Source of the DNA: Pseudomonas sp. FP2335
GTDB lineage: Bacteria > Pseudomonadota > Gammaproteobacteria > Pseudomonadales > Pseudomonadaceae
Direction: 5' to 3'
Length of the DNA: 64,000 bases
Assembly (NCBI RefSeq): GCF_030687535.1
Contig: NZ_CP117437.1
Coordinates: 1,509,501-1,573,500, forward strand
Shown: positions 32,875 to 42,534 of the stretch, piece by piece
How the letters are laid out: each line of letters begins with the position of its first letter
Position numbering within the stretch: the first letter of the stretch is position 1
Notes under the pieces: model-generated
Told to the model about the DNA's origin: nothing
What the model saw: only the letters and a program-made list of their open reading frames with translations
Database searches by the model: none
Translations under genes and position numbers: made by a program

Positions 32875-35154
32875 TCAGCGGATTGGCCGCACCACCGAGG
32901 TGGAACCGGCACGGCCGGGGGAGGGCGCCTTGGGGGCGCAAATGTCCGTCGCGCCCGCCGCGCTCAACGCATGCAGCGGGTTGTGCCTTTCAATGCCTTG
33001 GATCACGCCGATGATGTCGGCGGCGCACACCGCCGGGCTGAGCAGGTAGCCCTGGACGAAATCGCAGCCATGCTTGAGCAGCAACTCGAACTGCGCCTGG
33101 GTTTCCACGCCTTCGGTGACCACCTGCAGGTGCAGGGTGTGGGCCATGCCGATAATCGCCTGGACGATCTCGATGTCGGCAGTGGATTTGGGGATGTCCT
33201 GGATAAACGAGCGATCAATCTTCAAGGTATTGAGCGGCAGGCGCTTAAGGTAGGCGAGGGAGGAATAGCCGGTGCCGAAATCATCGATGGCCAGTGAAAC
33301 ACCCAGTGCACGGATCTGGCGCAGCAGCGCCAGGGTGCTGCTGATATTGCCCATCAGCGCGTTTTCGGTGACTTCCAGTTCCAGGCGGTGGGCCGCTACA
33401 CCGGCGAAACGCAGTGCGTCTTCGATTTCATCGGCCAGTTCGTCGCGGGCCATGTTCAAGGCCGAGCAGTTCACCGCCATGGTCAGTTCGTAGTAGCCCC
33501 GGTCAGACAACAGGCTCAGATCGTGACAGGCCTGGCGCAACACCCAGTGGTCCAGTTCGGCAATCAGGCCGTTGCTTTCGGCGATCCCGATAAACCGGTC
33601 CGGAGCCAACAGGCCGTGTGTCGGGTGTTGCCAGCGCACCAAGGCCTCCAGGCGCGAGACTTTGCCCAGTTTCATGTCGAAGATCGGTTGGTAGAACAAC
33701 ACCAGCTGGTTTCTGGCCCGCAGTGCGCCACGCAGCTCTTCTTCCAGTTGCAGTTCGAGAAAGGCGCGGGTTTTCAGGTTGGAGCTGAAGAAGTTCAGGG
33801 TATTGCGGCCGCTGTCTTTGGATTGGTACAGCGCCAGGTCAGCGGTTTTCAGCAGCTCTTCGCAGGTCTGCCCATCGTCCGGGAACAGGCTGATGCCGAT
33901 GCTGGTGGTCATCACCATGCGCCGCCCGGCCAACTCTATCGGGTCTTTCATCTTCTGCATGATGCGCTGGGCCATGTGCCGCGCTTCGTCACGGTGGTGG
34001 ATGTTGATCAGGATGCAGAACTCGTCGCCGCCAAACCGCGCAACCACGTCTTCATGGCTGCGCACCGACCCTTTGATATGCCCGGCGAGGACGCTGAGCA
34101 ATTGGTCGCCGGCGTCGTGGCCGAGGCTGTCGTTGATGCGCTTGAAATGGTCGATATCAAGGAAAATAACCGCCAACATGCCGTTTGATGCGGTTTTTTC
34201 AGCGACTTTTTCCGCAAAGATCTGGTTGAATCCGCGCCGGTTGAGCAGGCTGGTCAGGGCGTCAAAATGCGCTACTTGCTGCAGCGAGGCACGGGCCTGG
34301 TCCAACTCGCTGAGCAGGGCGTTGACTCGGCGCAGGTCGCGCTCCTTGTGTTGCAGCTTCTTGTCCGCCAGCGCCGCGCTGACGCTGCTGCCGATCACCA
34401 GCAAGGTGATGACGGCGACCGACAGGCCGAGTTGGATGGGGTTGTTGTTCAGCGGCAGTGAGAGGTCTGCGCCGGTGGGCACGATCAGGCGCATGGCCGC
34501 CATGCCGGTGAAGTGCATGCTGAGGATGCCGGCGCCCAGCACCAGGCTGGCCGCGTATTTGAGCAGTTGGTGAAACACCCCGGCGCCGTTGCGCAGGTAG
34601 CTCGACAGCAGCAGCGCCGCAAGGCTGGCACCGATGGCGATGCCAATCGAGGCCATGAACAGTGCTGACTCGAAGTACGCCTGGGCCTGGGAGCGCATGG
34701 CGGATATGCCGACGTAGTGCATCAGGGCGATGCCCAGGCCCATCCATACCGACGCCAGCAGATACTGGTGCAAGCGCAGCCGGGGATGACTGAGGGTTTG
34801 CATGGCGAACAGCGAGGCAATCATGGCGATCAGCAGCGAAATGAAGGTCATGAACAATTCGTGGTGAATCGCGATGGGCGCCTGGAAGGCCAGCATGCTG
34901 ATGAAGTGTGTGGACCAGATACCACCGGCCAGGCAACCGGCACCGAGCCAGCGCCAGCGGCGACGTGCAGTAGGGTCTTCGACGTGGCCGACGCGCTCGG
35001 CCATATCGAGCGTACCGAAACCGGCCGCACAGGCGACCAGGTAGGCCAGTAGCACCAGGAAGGGGTTATGACTGCAATTGAGTAATAAATGCCCGTTCGC
35101 TGGAAGCTCGGTAAAAAAATTCAGACCAAGCCATTCCATAGCGTGCCCCATCAT
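32875..35154 (-). CDS. MHYT-GGDEF-EAL c-di-GMP signalling protein
   Basis: A 759-residue membrane protein. Residues 1-240 are an MHYT sensor with seven transmembrane helices and repeated STHFISMLAF, ALMHYVGISAM and SMHFTGMAAM motifs, thought to bind copper or sense oxygen/CO/NO. A coiled-coil linker (about 245-285) leads to a GGDEF domain with intact RFGGDEF (about 373) and an EAL domain with SRLEALVRW (about 500) and a late DDFGTGYSSLAYLKRLPLNT. Both catalytic motifs are intact, so it may make or degrade cyclic di-GMP. ATG starts at 35154, 35151 and 35139 are all in frame; the last has GGGG 6 bases upstream. Confidence 0.93.
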   Translation of the reverse strand: MMGHAMEWLGLNFFTELPANGHLLLNCSHNPFLVLLAYLVACAAGFGTLDMAERVGHVEDPTARRRWRWLGAGCLAGGIWSTHFISMLAFQAPIAIHHELFMTFISLLIAMIASLFAMQTLSHPRLRLHQYLLASVWMGLGIALMHYVGISAMRSQAQAYFESALFMASIGIAIGASLAALLLSSYLRNGAGVFHQLLKYAASLVLGAGILSMHFTGMAAMRLIVPTGADLSLPLNNNPIQLGLSVAVITLLVIGSSVSAALADKKLQHKERDLRRVNALLSELDQARASLQQVAHFDALTSLLNRRGFNQIFAEKVAEKTASNGMLAVIFLDIDHFKRINDSLGHDAGDQLLSVLAGHIKGSVRSHEDVVARFGGDEFCILINIHHRDEARHMAQRIMQKMKDPIELAGRRMVMTTSIGISLFPDDGQTCEELLKTADLALYQSKDSGRNTLNFFSSNLKTRAFLELQLEEELRGALRARNQLVLFYQPIFDMKLGKVSRLEALVRWQHPTHGLLAPDRFIGIAESNGLIAELDHWVLRQACHDLSLLSDRGYYELTMAVNCSALNMARDELADEIEDALRFAGVAAHRLELEVTENALMGNISSTLALLRQIRALGVSLAIDDFGTGYSSLAYLKRLPLNTLKIDRSFIQDIPKSTADIEIVQAIIGMAHTLHLQVVTEGVETQAQFELLLKHGCDFVQGYLLSPAVCAADIIGVIQGIERHNPLHALSAAGATDICAPKAPSPGRAGSTSVVRPIR

Positions 35155-35277
35155 AGAGTCTCGTCACTGCCTACGGCGATGACCTATGCAGTCGAGTATA
35201 GAAGCCTTGCAGGATTCGCCATGAATAATGGCACTTTGCTCTGAATGATTTTGGCATGCCGGCCATAGCGTTTGATG

Positions 35278-35652
35278 CTAAGCGCTGATGGGCAGATCCA
35301 GCTCGAAGGGCGCTTCCAGGGGCGGCAGGCCGAAGGCGGCGCGGGCTGCATCGCAATCGGCGTTGTGCACGCCCTCGTGCCAGGACGCTTCAAATTCGCG
35401 GCAGGTACTCGAGCGTTGCGTGTAGATCGAGCAACTGGTGCCCTTGCCCACTTCACCTTCAAGGCTGCAGCAGCGTACGGGTTTCTGGTCGGTGCCGATC
35501 ATCGCCACGCGGGTCGGGTTGATCTGTACCACCAGATCGTCGGGTACCGTCCCTCCGGACGAGGCGCACTCACCCCAGAAAAAAGACACGCGAAAGTGTG
35601 AACAGCAGGCACCGCAACTCAGGCACGGACTGGCTTCGGACATGGGCGTCAT
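35278..35652 (-). CDS. YkgJ-family cysteine cluster protein
   Basis: A 124-residue protein with the CxxCG-x-CC cluster CLSCGACCSHFRV near the N-terminus, then CASSGGT, PVRCCSLEGEVGKGTSCSIY and RSSTCREFEAS. This is the CxxCxxxCC family (YkgJ), a zinc or iron-sulphur binding module. ATG at 35652 or 35643 are both possible. It may act in post-translational modification or metal homeostasis; not established. Confidence 0.88.
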   Translation of the reverse strand: MTPMSEASPCLSCGACCSHFRVSFFWGECASSGGTVPDDLVVQINPTRVAMIGTDQKPVRCCSLEGEVGKGTSCSIYTQRSSTCREFEASWHEGVHNADCDAARAAFGLPPLEAPFELDLPISA

Positions 35653-35892
35653 CGATAAGAAAGTAAGAGGGGGACTACAGGAAGGCTTGCCATTCTATCT
35701 GCGCCATGGCCGTTGGGAAGAGGGGAGCAGATATATATTTTCGTAGGGAAAGTCCCATGAAACCGGGGGAAATCATGCCCTATCAGCTTTACGAATCATT
35801 ACAGACAAGCGCTGCCAGCCCCACTATGTTGCAGGGACCGGGCAGGATGCATCGGGCATCGCAGCTCTCATAACAATAAAAGAGACGGACCC

Positions 35893-37239
35893 ATGCAGAA
35901 CTCGACCCAAGCGGCGAATGCCTGGCGCATTCTGTTCCTGCTGTTCCTCGCCAATTTATTCAACTTCTTCGATCGCACCATTCCCGCGATCATCATCGAG
36001 CCGATCCGCATGGAATGGCACCTGAGCGACTTCCAGCTCGGCATCATCGGTACCGCCTTCACCATCGTCTATGCCATCGCCGGCCTGCCCCTCGGGCGCC
36101 TGGCCGATACCGGTTCGCGCAGCAAATTGATGGGCTGGGGCCTGTTCGCCTGGAGTGGGCTGACGGCGGTCAATGGCCTGGTCGGCAGTTTCTGGAGCTT
36201 TTTGCTGGTGCGCATGGGCATCGGTATCGGCGAAGCCAGCTACGCCCCGGCGGCCAACTCGCTGATCGGCGACCTGTTTCCTGCCCATCGCCGTGCCCGG
36301 GCGATGGGCATTTTCATGCTCGGCTTGCCCCTGGGCCTGTTGTTGGCCTTCTTCACTATCGGTTGGATGGTCAAGGCGTTCGACAGCTGGCGCGCGCCGT
36401 TCTTTATCGCCGCCGTGCCGGGGATGATCCTTGCGGTGTTCATGTTCTATATCAAGGAGCCCAAGCGCGGCGCCGCTGAAACCGTGCAAGTCTCCCAGGC
36501 GCGCGTCGACCGCCCGATCCGTCGCGTGCTGGCGGTGCCGACGTTCCTTTGGCTGGTGCTGGCCGGGCTGTGTTTCAACTTCGCTACCTATGCCTGCAAC
36601 TCGTTCCTGGTGCCGATGCTACAGCGCTACTTCCTGATGCCATTGCAGGATGCAGCGGTCGCCACGGGCGTGATTGTCGGCCTGACCGGCTTGGTGGGCC
36701 TGACCCTGGGCGGTTGGGTGGCCGACAAGATTCATCAGCGGGTTGCCAACGGCCGCCTGCTGTTCGCGGCGTTCAGCCTGATCATTTCCACCGTCACCAC
36801 GGCCTGGGCGTTGCACGCCGGGCGTATCGAGATCGGGGTGTTCGTGGCGTTGTTCAGTGTGGGCTGGCTGTTTGCCTATAACTTCTACACCTGCGTGTAC
36901 ACGGCGATTCAAGACGTGGTCGAGCCGCGTCTGCGGGCCACGGCGATGGCGCTGTTTTTTGCCGGGTTGTACTTGCTGGGCGGCGGCATGGGGCCGATCG
37001 TGGTGGGGGGCTTGTCCGATCATTTCGCCCATTCGGCGATGTATGCGGCGGGGGCGGAGCAGATGACCGAGGCGTACAAGGCAGTGGGGTTGCATGACGC
37101 CATGTATCTGATCCCGGTGGCGCTGTTGCTGACCATGCTGTTTCTGTTCCAGGCGTCGCGGTGTTTTGTGCGTGATGCCAAGAAGATGAAGGAGGGGCTG
37201 GGGGGTATTGAGGTGCCGGCTTCGGCGGTTACAGCTTGA
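35893..37239 (+). CDS. Spinster-like MFS transporter
   Basis: A 448-residue transporter with 12 predicted membrane segments. The N-terminal FNFFDRTIPAIIIEPIRMEW, GLPLGRLADTGSRSKLMGWG (the MFS A-type loop), GIGEASYAPAANSLIGDLFP and RRARAMGIFMLGLPLGLLLA are those of Spinster/sphingolipid-type MFS proteins. AGAGA lies 8 bases before the ATG. The substrate in bacteria is not known. The gene is followed by a REP pair and a strong bidirectional terminator. Confidence 0.9.
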   Translation: MQNSTQAANAWRILFLLFLANLFNFFDRTIPAIIIEPIRMEWHLSDFQLGIIGTAFTIVYAIAGLPLGRLADTGSRSKLMGWGLFAWSGLTAVNGLVGSFWSFLLVRMGIGIGEASYAPAANSLIGDLFPAHRRARAMGIFMLGLPLGLLLAFFTIGWMVKAFDSWRAPFFIAAVPGMILAVFMFYIKEPKRGAAETVQVSQARVDRPIRRVLAVPTFLWLVLAGLCFNFATYACNSFLVPMLQRYFLMPLQDAAVATGVIVGLTGLVGLTLGGWVADKIHQRVANGRLLFAAFSLIISTVTTAWALHAGRIEIGVFVALFSVGWLFAYNFYTCVYTAIQDVVEPRLRATAMALFFAGLYLLGGGMGPIVVGGLSDHFAHSAMYAAGAEQMTEAYKAVGLHDAMYLIPVALLLTMLFLFQASRCFVRDAKKMKEGLGGIEVPASAVTA

Positions 37240-37253
37240 GACCGCGGTGACTT

Positions 37254-37340
37254 CATCGCAGGCAAGCCAGCTCCCACATTTGGCTGCATTCCAACGTTGG
37301 AACTCGGTCAACTGTGGGAGCGGGCTTGCCCGCGATGAGG
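37254..37340. repeat. REP doublet (inverted pair, mixed type)
   Basis: CATCGCAGGCAAGCCAGCTC in one orientation and GGGAGCGGGCTTGCCCGCGA in the other; it mixes the two core families. Confidence 0.85.
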
Positions 37341-37354
37341 CCCTCAAGGCATAT

Positions 37355-37385
37355 AAAGAAGGCCCGCATTGCGCGGGCCTTCTTT
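37355..37385. terminator. Bidirectional terminator between MFS gene and rapA
   Basis: AAAGAAGGCCCGC and GCGGGCCTTCTTT form a 13-bp stem around ATTGC. T/A tracts on both sides let it end both converging genes. Confidence 0.93.
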
Positions 37386-37389
37386 ATTA

Positions 37390-40236
37390 CTAGCCTGCGA
37401 CCAGGACTCGAATCGCTTCCAACCGCAGCGCGGCTTTGTCCAGCATCGCCAAACCTTGCTCGCGCTGATTGCGCAACGCCACCAACTCACTGTCACGCAC
37501 GGTTGGGTTGACCGCTTGCAACGCGGTCAGGCGTGCCAGTTCTTCGTCGGTGTCCGCTGCCAGGCGACGCTTGGCCTCGGCCACACGCTCGGCGTGCTGC
37601 GGGGTGATCTTCTCTTCGCCGGCGTTGATCCGTGGCGTCAGCTGGTCGCGCTGGGCCTGGATAAACTTGTTGGCGCTGGCCCGTGGCACGCTTTCCAACT
37701 GGTCGTTGAGCGTCACGAACGACACACGGCTCGACAGGTCATTGCCATTGGCATCCAGCAAGCAGCGCAAGGCGGCCGGCGGCAGGTAGCGGCCCAGTTG
37801 CAGGGCGCGCGGTGCGACCACTTCGCTGACGTAGAGCAGTTCCAGCAACACGGTGCCCGGTTTCAGCGCCTTGTTCTTGATCAGGGCCACGGCGGTGTTG
37901 CCCATCGAACCGGACAGCACCAAGTCCATGCCGCCCTGCACCATCGGGTGTTCCCAGGTGATGAACTGCATGTCTTCACGTGACAGTGCCTGGTTGCGGT
38001 CGTAGGTGATGGTCACGCCTTCGTCGTCGCCGAGGGGGAAGCTGGCGTCGAGCATTTTTTCGCTCGGCTTCAGGATCAGGGCGTTTTCCGAATGGTCTTC
38101 GCTGTCGATGCCGAACGCATCGAACAGGGTTTCCATGTAGATCGGCAGGGCGAACTGATCGTCTTGCTCCAGGATGTCCTCGACCAGCGCGTCGCCTTCC
38201 CCGGCACCGCCGGAGTTGAGTTCCAGCAAGCGGTCGCGACCGGTGTGCAGCTCTTGCTCCAGGCGCTCGCGCTCGGTGCGGGCTTCGTCGATCAGGGCTT
38301 GCCACTCGCCGTCGTCGGCTGCTTCCAGCAGCGGCAGCAGGCGTGGGCCGAACTGATGCTGCAAGGCGTTGCCGGTCGGGCAGGTGTTGAGGAATGCATT
38401 CAGCGCCTCGTTGTACCACTGGAACAGGCGCTCTTGCGGGCTGGTCTCCAGGTACGGCACGTGCAGTTCGATCACGTGTTTCTGGCCGATCCGGTCCAGA
38501 CGGCCGATCCGCTGTTCCAGCAGGTCCGGGTGAGACGGCAGGTCGAACAGCACCAAGTGGTGGGAGAACTGGAAGTTGCGGCCTTCGCTGCCGATCTCGG
38601 AGCAGATCAGCACCTGGGCGCCGAACTCTTCATCGGCGAAGTAGGCGGCGGCGCGGTCACGCTCGAGGATGTTCATGCCCTCGTGGAATACCGTGGCCGG
38701 AATGCCGGAGCGCACGCGCAGGGCGTCTTCCAGGTCCATGGCGGTTTCAGCGTGGGCGCAGATCACCAGGACCTTGGTGCGCTTGAGCATTTTCAGCTGG
38801 TCGATCAGCCATTCGACCCGTGGGTCGAAGCGCCACCAGCGGTTTTCTTCCTCAATGTCCGGTTGCGCCTGGAAGCTGACTTCCGGGTACAACTCGGCGT
38901 GCTCGCCCAGCGGCAATTCGAGGTATTCGTCCGGGTTCGCCAGCGGGTAGGCGTGCAGCTTGCGCTCCGGGAAACCCTGCACGGCGGCGCGGGTGTTGCG
39001 GAACAGCACGCGGCCGGTGCCGTGGCGGTCGAGCAACTCGCGCACCAGGCGTGCGCTGGCTTCGGTGTCACCATCGTTGACGGCGGTGAGCAGGGCTTCG
39101 CCTTCGTCACCGAGGAAACCCTGGATGGTCTTGTGGGCGGCTGGCGACAGGCGGCCCTTGTCCATCAGTTCCTGCACGGCTTCGGCCACCGGGCGATAGT
39201 TCTCGCTCTCGGCGCGGAAGGCGGCCAGGTCGTGGAAGCGGTTCGGGTCCAGCAGGCGCAGGCGGGCGAAGTGGCTGTCCTGGCCCAATTGTTCCGGGGT
39301 GGCGGTCAGCAGCAGCACGCCAGGAATCACTTCGGCCAGTTGCTCGACCAGGGCGTATTCGGCGCTGGCCTTTTCTTCGTGCCAGACCAGGTGGTGAGCT
39401 TCGTCGACCACCAGCAGGTCCCAGCCGGCGGCGAACAGCGCGTCCTGGGCCTTCTCGTCGTCCACCAGCCATTCCAGTGCCACCAGGGCAAGCTGGGTGT
39501 CTTCGAATGGGTTGGCGGCATCGCTTTCAATGAAGCGTTCTTCGTCAAACAGCGCAACCTGCAGGTTGAAGCGGCGGCGCATTTCCACCAGCCATTGGTG
39601 TTGCAGGTTTTCCGGGACCAGGATCAGCACGCGGTTGGCGCGGCCCGACAGCAGTTGGCGATGGATCACCAGGCCGGCTTCGATGGTCTTGCCCAGGCCT
39701 ACTTCGTCGGCCAGCAATACCCGCGGCGCGATACGGTCGGCGACTTCACGGGCGATGTGCAATTGGTGGGCAATCGGTTGCGCACGCACGCCACCCAGGC
39801 CCCACAGCGAAGACTGCAATTGGCGGCTGGTGTGTTCCAGGGTGTGGTAGCGCAGCGAGAACCAGGCCAGCGGGTCGATCTGCCCGGCGAACAGACGGTC
39901 GCTGGCCAGGCGGAACTGGATGAAATTGGAGAGTTGGGTTTCCGGCAGGGTGACCTGCTCGTTCTGCCCATTGAGGCCGTGGTACACCAGCAGGCCGTCG
40001 ACGTCGTCGACTTCCTGCACGGTCATTTTCCAGCCTTCGAAATGGGTGATGGTGTCACCCGGCGAGAACCGCACGCGAGTGAGGGGCGCATTCCGTAGCG
40101 CATACTGGCGGGTGTCGCCAGTGGCCGGATAGAGCACGGTCAACAAGCGGCCGTCCTGTGCCAGAACGGTGCCTAACCCCAGCTCTGCTTCGCTGTCACT
40201 AATCCAGCGTTGCCCCGGTTGATACTGCTGCGCCAT
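37390..40236 (-). CDS. rapA: RNA polymerase-associated protein RapA
   Basis: A 948-residue Swi2/Snf2 ATPase. Residues 1-110 are the two Tudor-like domains that contact RNA polymerase. Walker A GLGKT is at 180-184 ([15 protein letters not shown]), and DEAH at 278-281 ([11 protein letters not shown]). The second helicase lobe has [20 protein letters not shown] and [17 protein letters not shown] [17 protein letters not shown]. Length matches E. coli RapA (968). It recycles RNA polymerase after termination. Start ATG at 40236 lies in front of a stretch with no other good candidate. Confidence 0.97.
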   Translation of the reverse strand: MAQQYQPGQRWISDSEAELGLGTVLAQDGRLLTVLYPATGDTRQYALRNAPLTRVRFSPGDTITHFEGWKMTVQEVDDVDGLLVYHGLNGQNEQVTLPETQLSNFIQFRLASDRLFAGQIDPLAWFSLRYHTLEHTSRQLQSSLWGLGGVRAQPIAHQLHIAREVADRIAPRVLLADEVGLGKTIEAGLVIHRQLLSGRANRVLILVPENLQHQWLVEMRRRFNLQVALFDEERFIESDAANPFEDTQLALVALEWLVDDEKAQDALFAAGWDLLVVDEAHHLVWHEEKASAEYALVEQLAEVIPGVLLLTATPEQLGQDSHFARLRLLDPNRFHDLAAFRAESENYRPVAEAVQELMDKGRLSPAAHKTIQGFLGDEGEALLTAVNDGDTEASARLVRELLDRHGTGRVLFRNTRAAVQGFPERKLHAYPLANPDEYLELPLGEHAELYPEVSFQAQPDIEEENRWWRFDPRVEWLIDQLKMLKRTKVLVICAHAETAMDLEDALRVRSGIPATVFHEGMNILERDRAAAYFADEEFGAQVLICSEIGSEGRNFQFSHHLVLFDLPSHPDLLEQRIGRLDRIGQKHVIELHVPYLETSPQERLFQWYNEALNAFLNTCPTGNALQHQFGPRLLPLLEAADDGEWQALIDEARTERERLEQELHTGRDRLLELNSGGAGEGDALVEDILEQDDQFALPIYMETLFDAFGIDSEDHSENALILKPSEKMLDASFPLGDDEGVTITYDRNQALSREDMQFITWEHPMVQGGMDLVLSGSMGNTAVALIKNKALKPGTVLLELLYVSEVVAPRALQLGRYLPPAALRCLLDANGNDLSSRVSFVTLNDQLESVPRASANKFIQAQRDQLTPRINAGEEKITPQHAERVAEAKRRLAADTDEELARLTALQAVNPTVRDSELVALRNQREQGLAMLDKAALRLEAIRVLVAG

Positions 40237-40456
40237 GCTGCCTGACTCCCGCCGTGAAAAAGCCGACTATCTTAACGGAACACGGCCCTCAGCCAAAGAA
40301 CTCCTGACAAAAACTACTCCGTTTGAGTGGCTGCCCGGAAGTCGGATCGACGGGTGGCGGGCACTTGGGAGTGTCGACTGGGTCACAGCTTGGCGAGTGT
40401 AGGCTCAAGTCGCCCGCAGGCGCGCCGACAGCCTGTTGATCAGGAGAACAAACCTT

Positions 40457-40798
40457 ATGCTGCCACCCATGCTGCCCGTCAGCGTTGTGCCGGTCACGTC
40501 ACAACTCGATCCGGTACGCCAGAAACCGGATATTCCGCCCGTGGTGCCAGTTCAGGCGGGCTCCAACGAAAGCACCATCGACCTGAAGAAGGGCGATGCC
40601 GAGCAGTCGACCTTTCTGCTGCGCGAAGAACAACGCCGCCAGCAAGAGCAGCAAAAACGCCGCCGCGAAGCCGATGAAGATCCGGAGCAGCACCTGGCCA
40701 TTCCGGGCGACCTGCTCAACGCCGACAACACCGTGCCGGTGGTGCCGCTGATCGAAGACGCGCCGCGCCAGGGCTTGTGGGTGGACGTCGAGGTTTAG
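40457..40798 (+). CDS. Conserved Pseudomonas protein, 113 residues
   Basis: AGGAGA lies 10 bases before the ATG at 40457. The protein is Pro-rich at the N-terminus (MLPPMLPVSVVPVTSQLDPV), has a charged coiled-coil stretch (LLREEQRRQQEQQKRRREAD) and an acidic end (LWVDVEV). No signal or membrane segment. In Pseudomonas genomes such proteins are often called aspartate-semialdehyde dehydrogenase, but the sequence shows none of that enzyme's NADP or Cys motifs, so I leave it unnamed. Its stop overlaps the converging aminotransferase by four bases. Confidence 0.75.
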   Translation: MLPPMLPVSVVPVTSQLDPVRQKPDIPPVVPVQAGSNESTIDLKKGDAEQSTFLLREEQRRQQEQQKRRREADEDPEQHLAIPGDLLNADNTVPVVPLIEDAPRQGLWVDVEV

Positions 40799-41976
40799 CC
40801 GCGCAATTGCTCCAGGGCTACCAGCAACCGTTCGACGTCGTGTGTGTTATTGAGCGGGCTGACGGAAACCCGCGCAATGCTGGCCAGGCCGCGCGCCTGC
40901 ATGTCCAGCGGGGTGTACGCCACGTCATTGGCGCCGATATTGATGCGCTTGAGGCCCAATTGCCGCTTGAGTTCGAAGGCGTCCCAGCCGGCGAGGTTGA
41001 AAGCGATCAGCCCGGATTGGCAGGTGCCCAGGTCGTGCAGGGTAATTCCTGGAATCTGACGCAGCCCTTCGCGGATTCGCTCGCTGACCTGTGAGACCGT
41101 TTCCCATACCCGCGCAATCCCCAACTGATTGATTTCCTGCAACGCATTGCCCAATCCCGCCAATAAGGCGTAGGACGCTTCGCTGGTTTCAAAGCGGCGG
41201 GCGTCGTTGCGCAAGTCGAACCCTTCGGTTGTCCACGGTGCAGAAAATACATCGCGCTGGGCCGGGTTCAGTTGCTTGAGAAAGTCTGGTCGCACATACA
41301 ACAGTGCCGTGCCGCGTGGCCCGCGCAGGTGTTTGCGCCCGGCCGACTTGAGCACGTCGCAGTGCAGCGCCTGCACATCCACCGGCACTTGGCCGACGGC
41401 TTGGCCGGCATCGATGAAGTAAGGGATACCGTGCCTTCTGGCCACTTCGCCGATGGCCTGGGCGGGGTTGATCAGGCCGCCGTTGGCGGGCAGCCAGGTG
41501 AGGTCGATCAGCCTGACCTTGGCATCGATCATTGCTTCCAGCGCCAGCGGACAGACCGCGCCGGTTGCGTCGCAGGGGATGACTTCTATGCGGGCACCGG
41601 CTTGCACTGCCAGTTGCATGCTCGCCAGGTTGCCGCCCCATTCATGACGCCCCACCAGGATACGGTCGCCCGGCTGCCATGGGGCCAGGGCCTGGAACGC
41701 CATGTTCCAGGCGGCCGAGCCGCTGCCGGCGAAGGCGATGGATGCGGTGGGCGCATTGAGCAATTGCCCGGCGGCGTGACGGGCGTTATCCAGCAGTTGC
41801 GCGCCGTACTCGCCTGCCTCCATCGGCCCGTCGCGGGCCTCGCGGTGCAGTTGTTCGATGATGGCATCGAGGGTGGCCTGGCTCGGTAGCGATGCCCCTG
41901 CGTGATTGAAGTGCGCGATGCCGGACTGGCAGCCGGGGGTGGCGTCGCGCAGCGCCTGGATGTTGAGCGGGCTCAC
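40795..41976 (-). CDS. Class V aminotransferase / cysteine desulfurase-like PLP enzyme
   Basis: A 393-residue fold-type I PLP enzyme. FNHAGASLPSQATLDAIIEQ is the N-terminal motif, PYFIDAGQAVGQVPVD holds the ring-contacting D189, and LKSAGRKHLRGPRGTALLYV carries the PLP-lysine K215. The GGNLASMQLAV segment replaces the EHH of true desulfurases, so a simple NifS/IscS function is unlikely. It overlaps the upstream RidA gene by ATGA, and a LysR gene precedes that, suggesting a small catabolic operon that deals with imine products. Confidence 0.85.
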   Translation of the reverse strand: MSPLNIQALRDATPGCQSGIAHFNHAGASLPSQATLDAIIEQLHREARDGPMEAGEYGAQLLDNARHAAGQLLNAPTASIAFAGSGSAAWNMAFQALAPWQPGDRILVGRHEWGGNLASMQLAVQAGARIEVIPCDATGAVCPLALEAMIDAKVRLIDLTWLPANGGLINPAQAIGEVARRHGIPYFIDAGQAVGQVPVDVQALHCDVLKSAGRKHLRGPRGTALLYVRPDFLKQLNPAQRDVFSAPWTTEGFDLRNDARRFETSEASYALLAGLGNALQEINQLGIARVWETVSQVSERIREGLRQIPGITLHDLGTCQSGLIAFNLAGWDAFELKRQLGLKRINIGANDVAYTPLDMQARGLASIARVSVSPLNNTHDVERLLVALEQLRG

Positions 41977-42443
41977 GGGCGTAGCTCGAAAATGGCGTCA
42001 ATCTCCACCGCCACACCGGCGGGCAGGCTGGAGACACCCACGGCGGTGCGCACATGGCGGCCTTTTTCACCGAGGGCGTTGACCAACAGGTTCGACGCGC
42101 CGTTGGCGACCAGGCTCTGGCGCTGGAAGTCGCCGCTGCTGGCGATGTAAACGCCCAGGCGCAGCGTACGAACCAGCTGTGACAGGTCATCCTCCAGTGC
42201 ATCGCCCAATTGCGCGAGCAGGCTCAACGCCGCCAGTTCTGCGGCGTGGGCGCCTTCTTCATCGCTGAGGGATTCCCCGAGGCGGCCGACATAGGCAGGT
42301 TGGCCATCGATCAGGGGAATTTGCCCGGAGATCAACAGCTGGTTGCCACTGATGACATGGCTGATGTAGTTGGCCGCCGGCAGGCTGGGCGTTGGCAGCG
42401 TGAGGCCGAGGGTGTGTACGCGTTGGCGCAGGGAGTCGCTCAT
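41973..42443 (-). CDS. RidA-family protein
   Basis: A 156-residue protein. It has the RidA/YjgF family core: ANYISHVISGNQLLISGQIP, VGRLGESLSDEEGAHAAELA, SQLVRTLRLGVYIASSGDFQ and VGVSSLPAGVAVEIDAIFEL. The last contains the ligand-contacting region where archetypal RidA has an Arg (R105); here the spot reads AVEIDA, typical of the longer Rid subfamilies without proven deaminase activity. GAGGA is 6 bases before the ATG. It sits between the LysR and aminotransferase genes, overlapping the latter. Confidence 0.85.
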   Translation of the reverse strand: MSDSLRQRVHTLGLTLPTPSLPAANYISHVISGNQLLISGQIPLIDGQPAYVGRLGESLSDEEGAHAAELAALSLLAQLGDALEDDLSQLVRTLRLGVYIASSGDFQRQSLVANGASNLLVNALGEKGRHVRTAVGVSSLPAGVAVEIDAIFELRP

Positions 42444-42534
42444 GATCCATCCTCAAGGGTTAGGGAGGACTGATCATGTTGCTCGGTCGGATTGGCGACA
42501 AACGGATAGATCTCACACGACGTATCAAAATAAC

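Noticed and set aside
38092..40098. A 668-codon frame antisense to rapA.
   Set aside because: Val/Gln/Gly-rich, no motif; RapA on the other strand has a full set of helicase motifs.
40457..40798. Naming this gene aspartate-semialdehyde dehydrogenase.
   Set aside because: 113 residues with no NADP-binding or catalytic Cys motif; the name seems to be an old propagated label.
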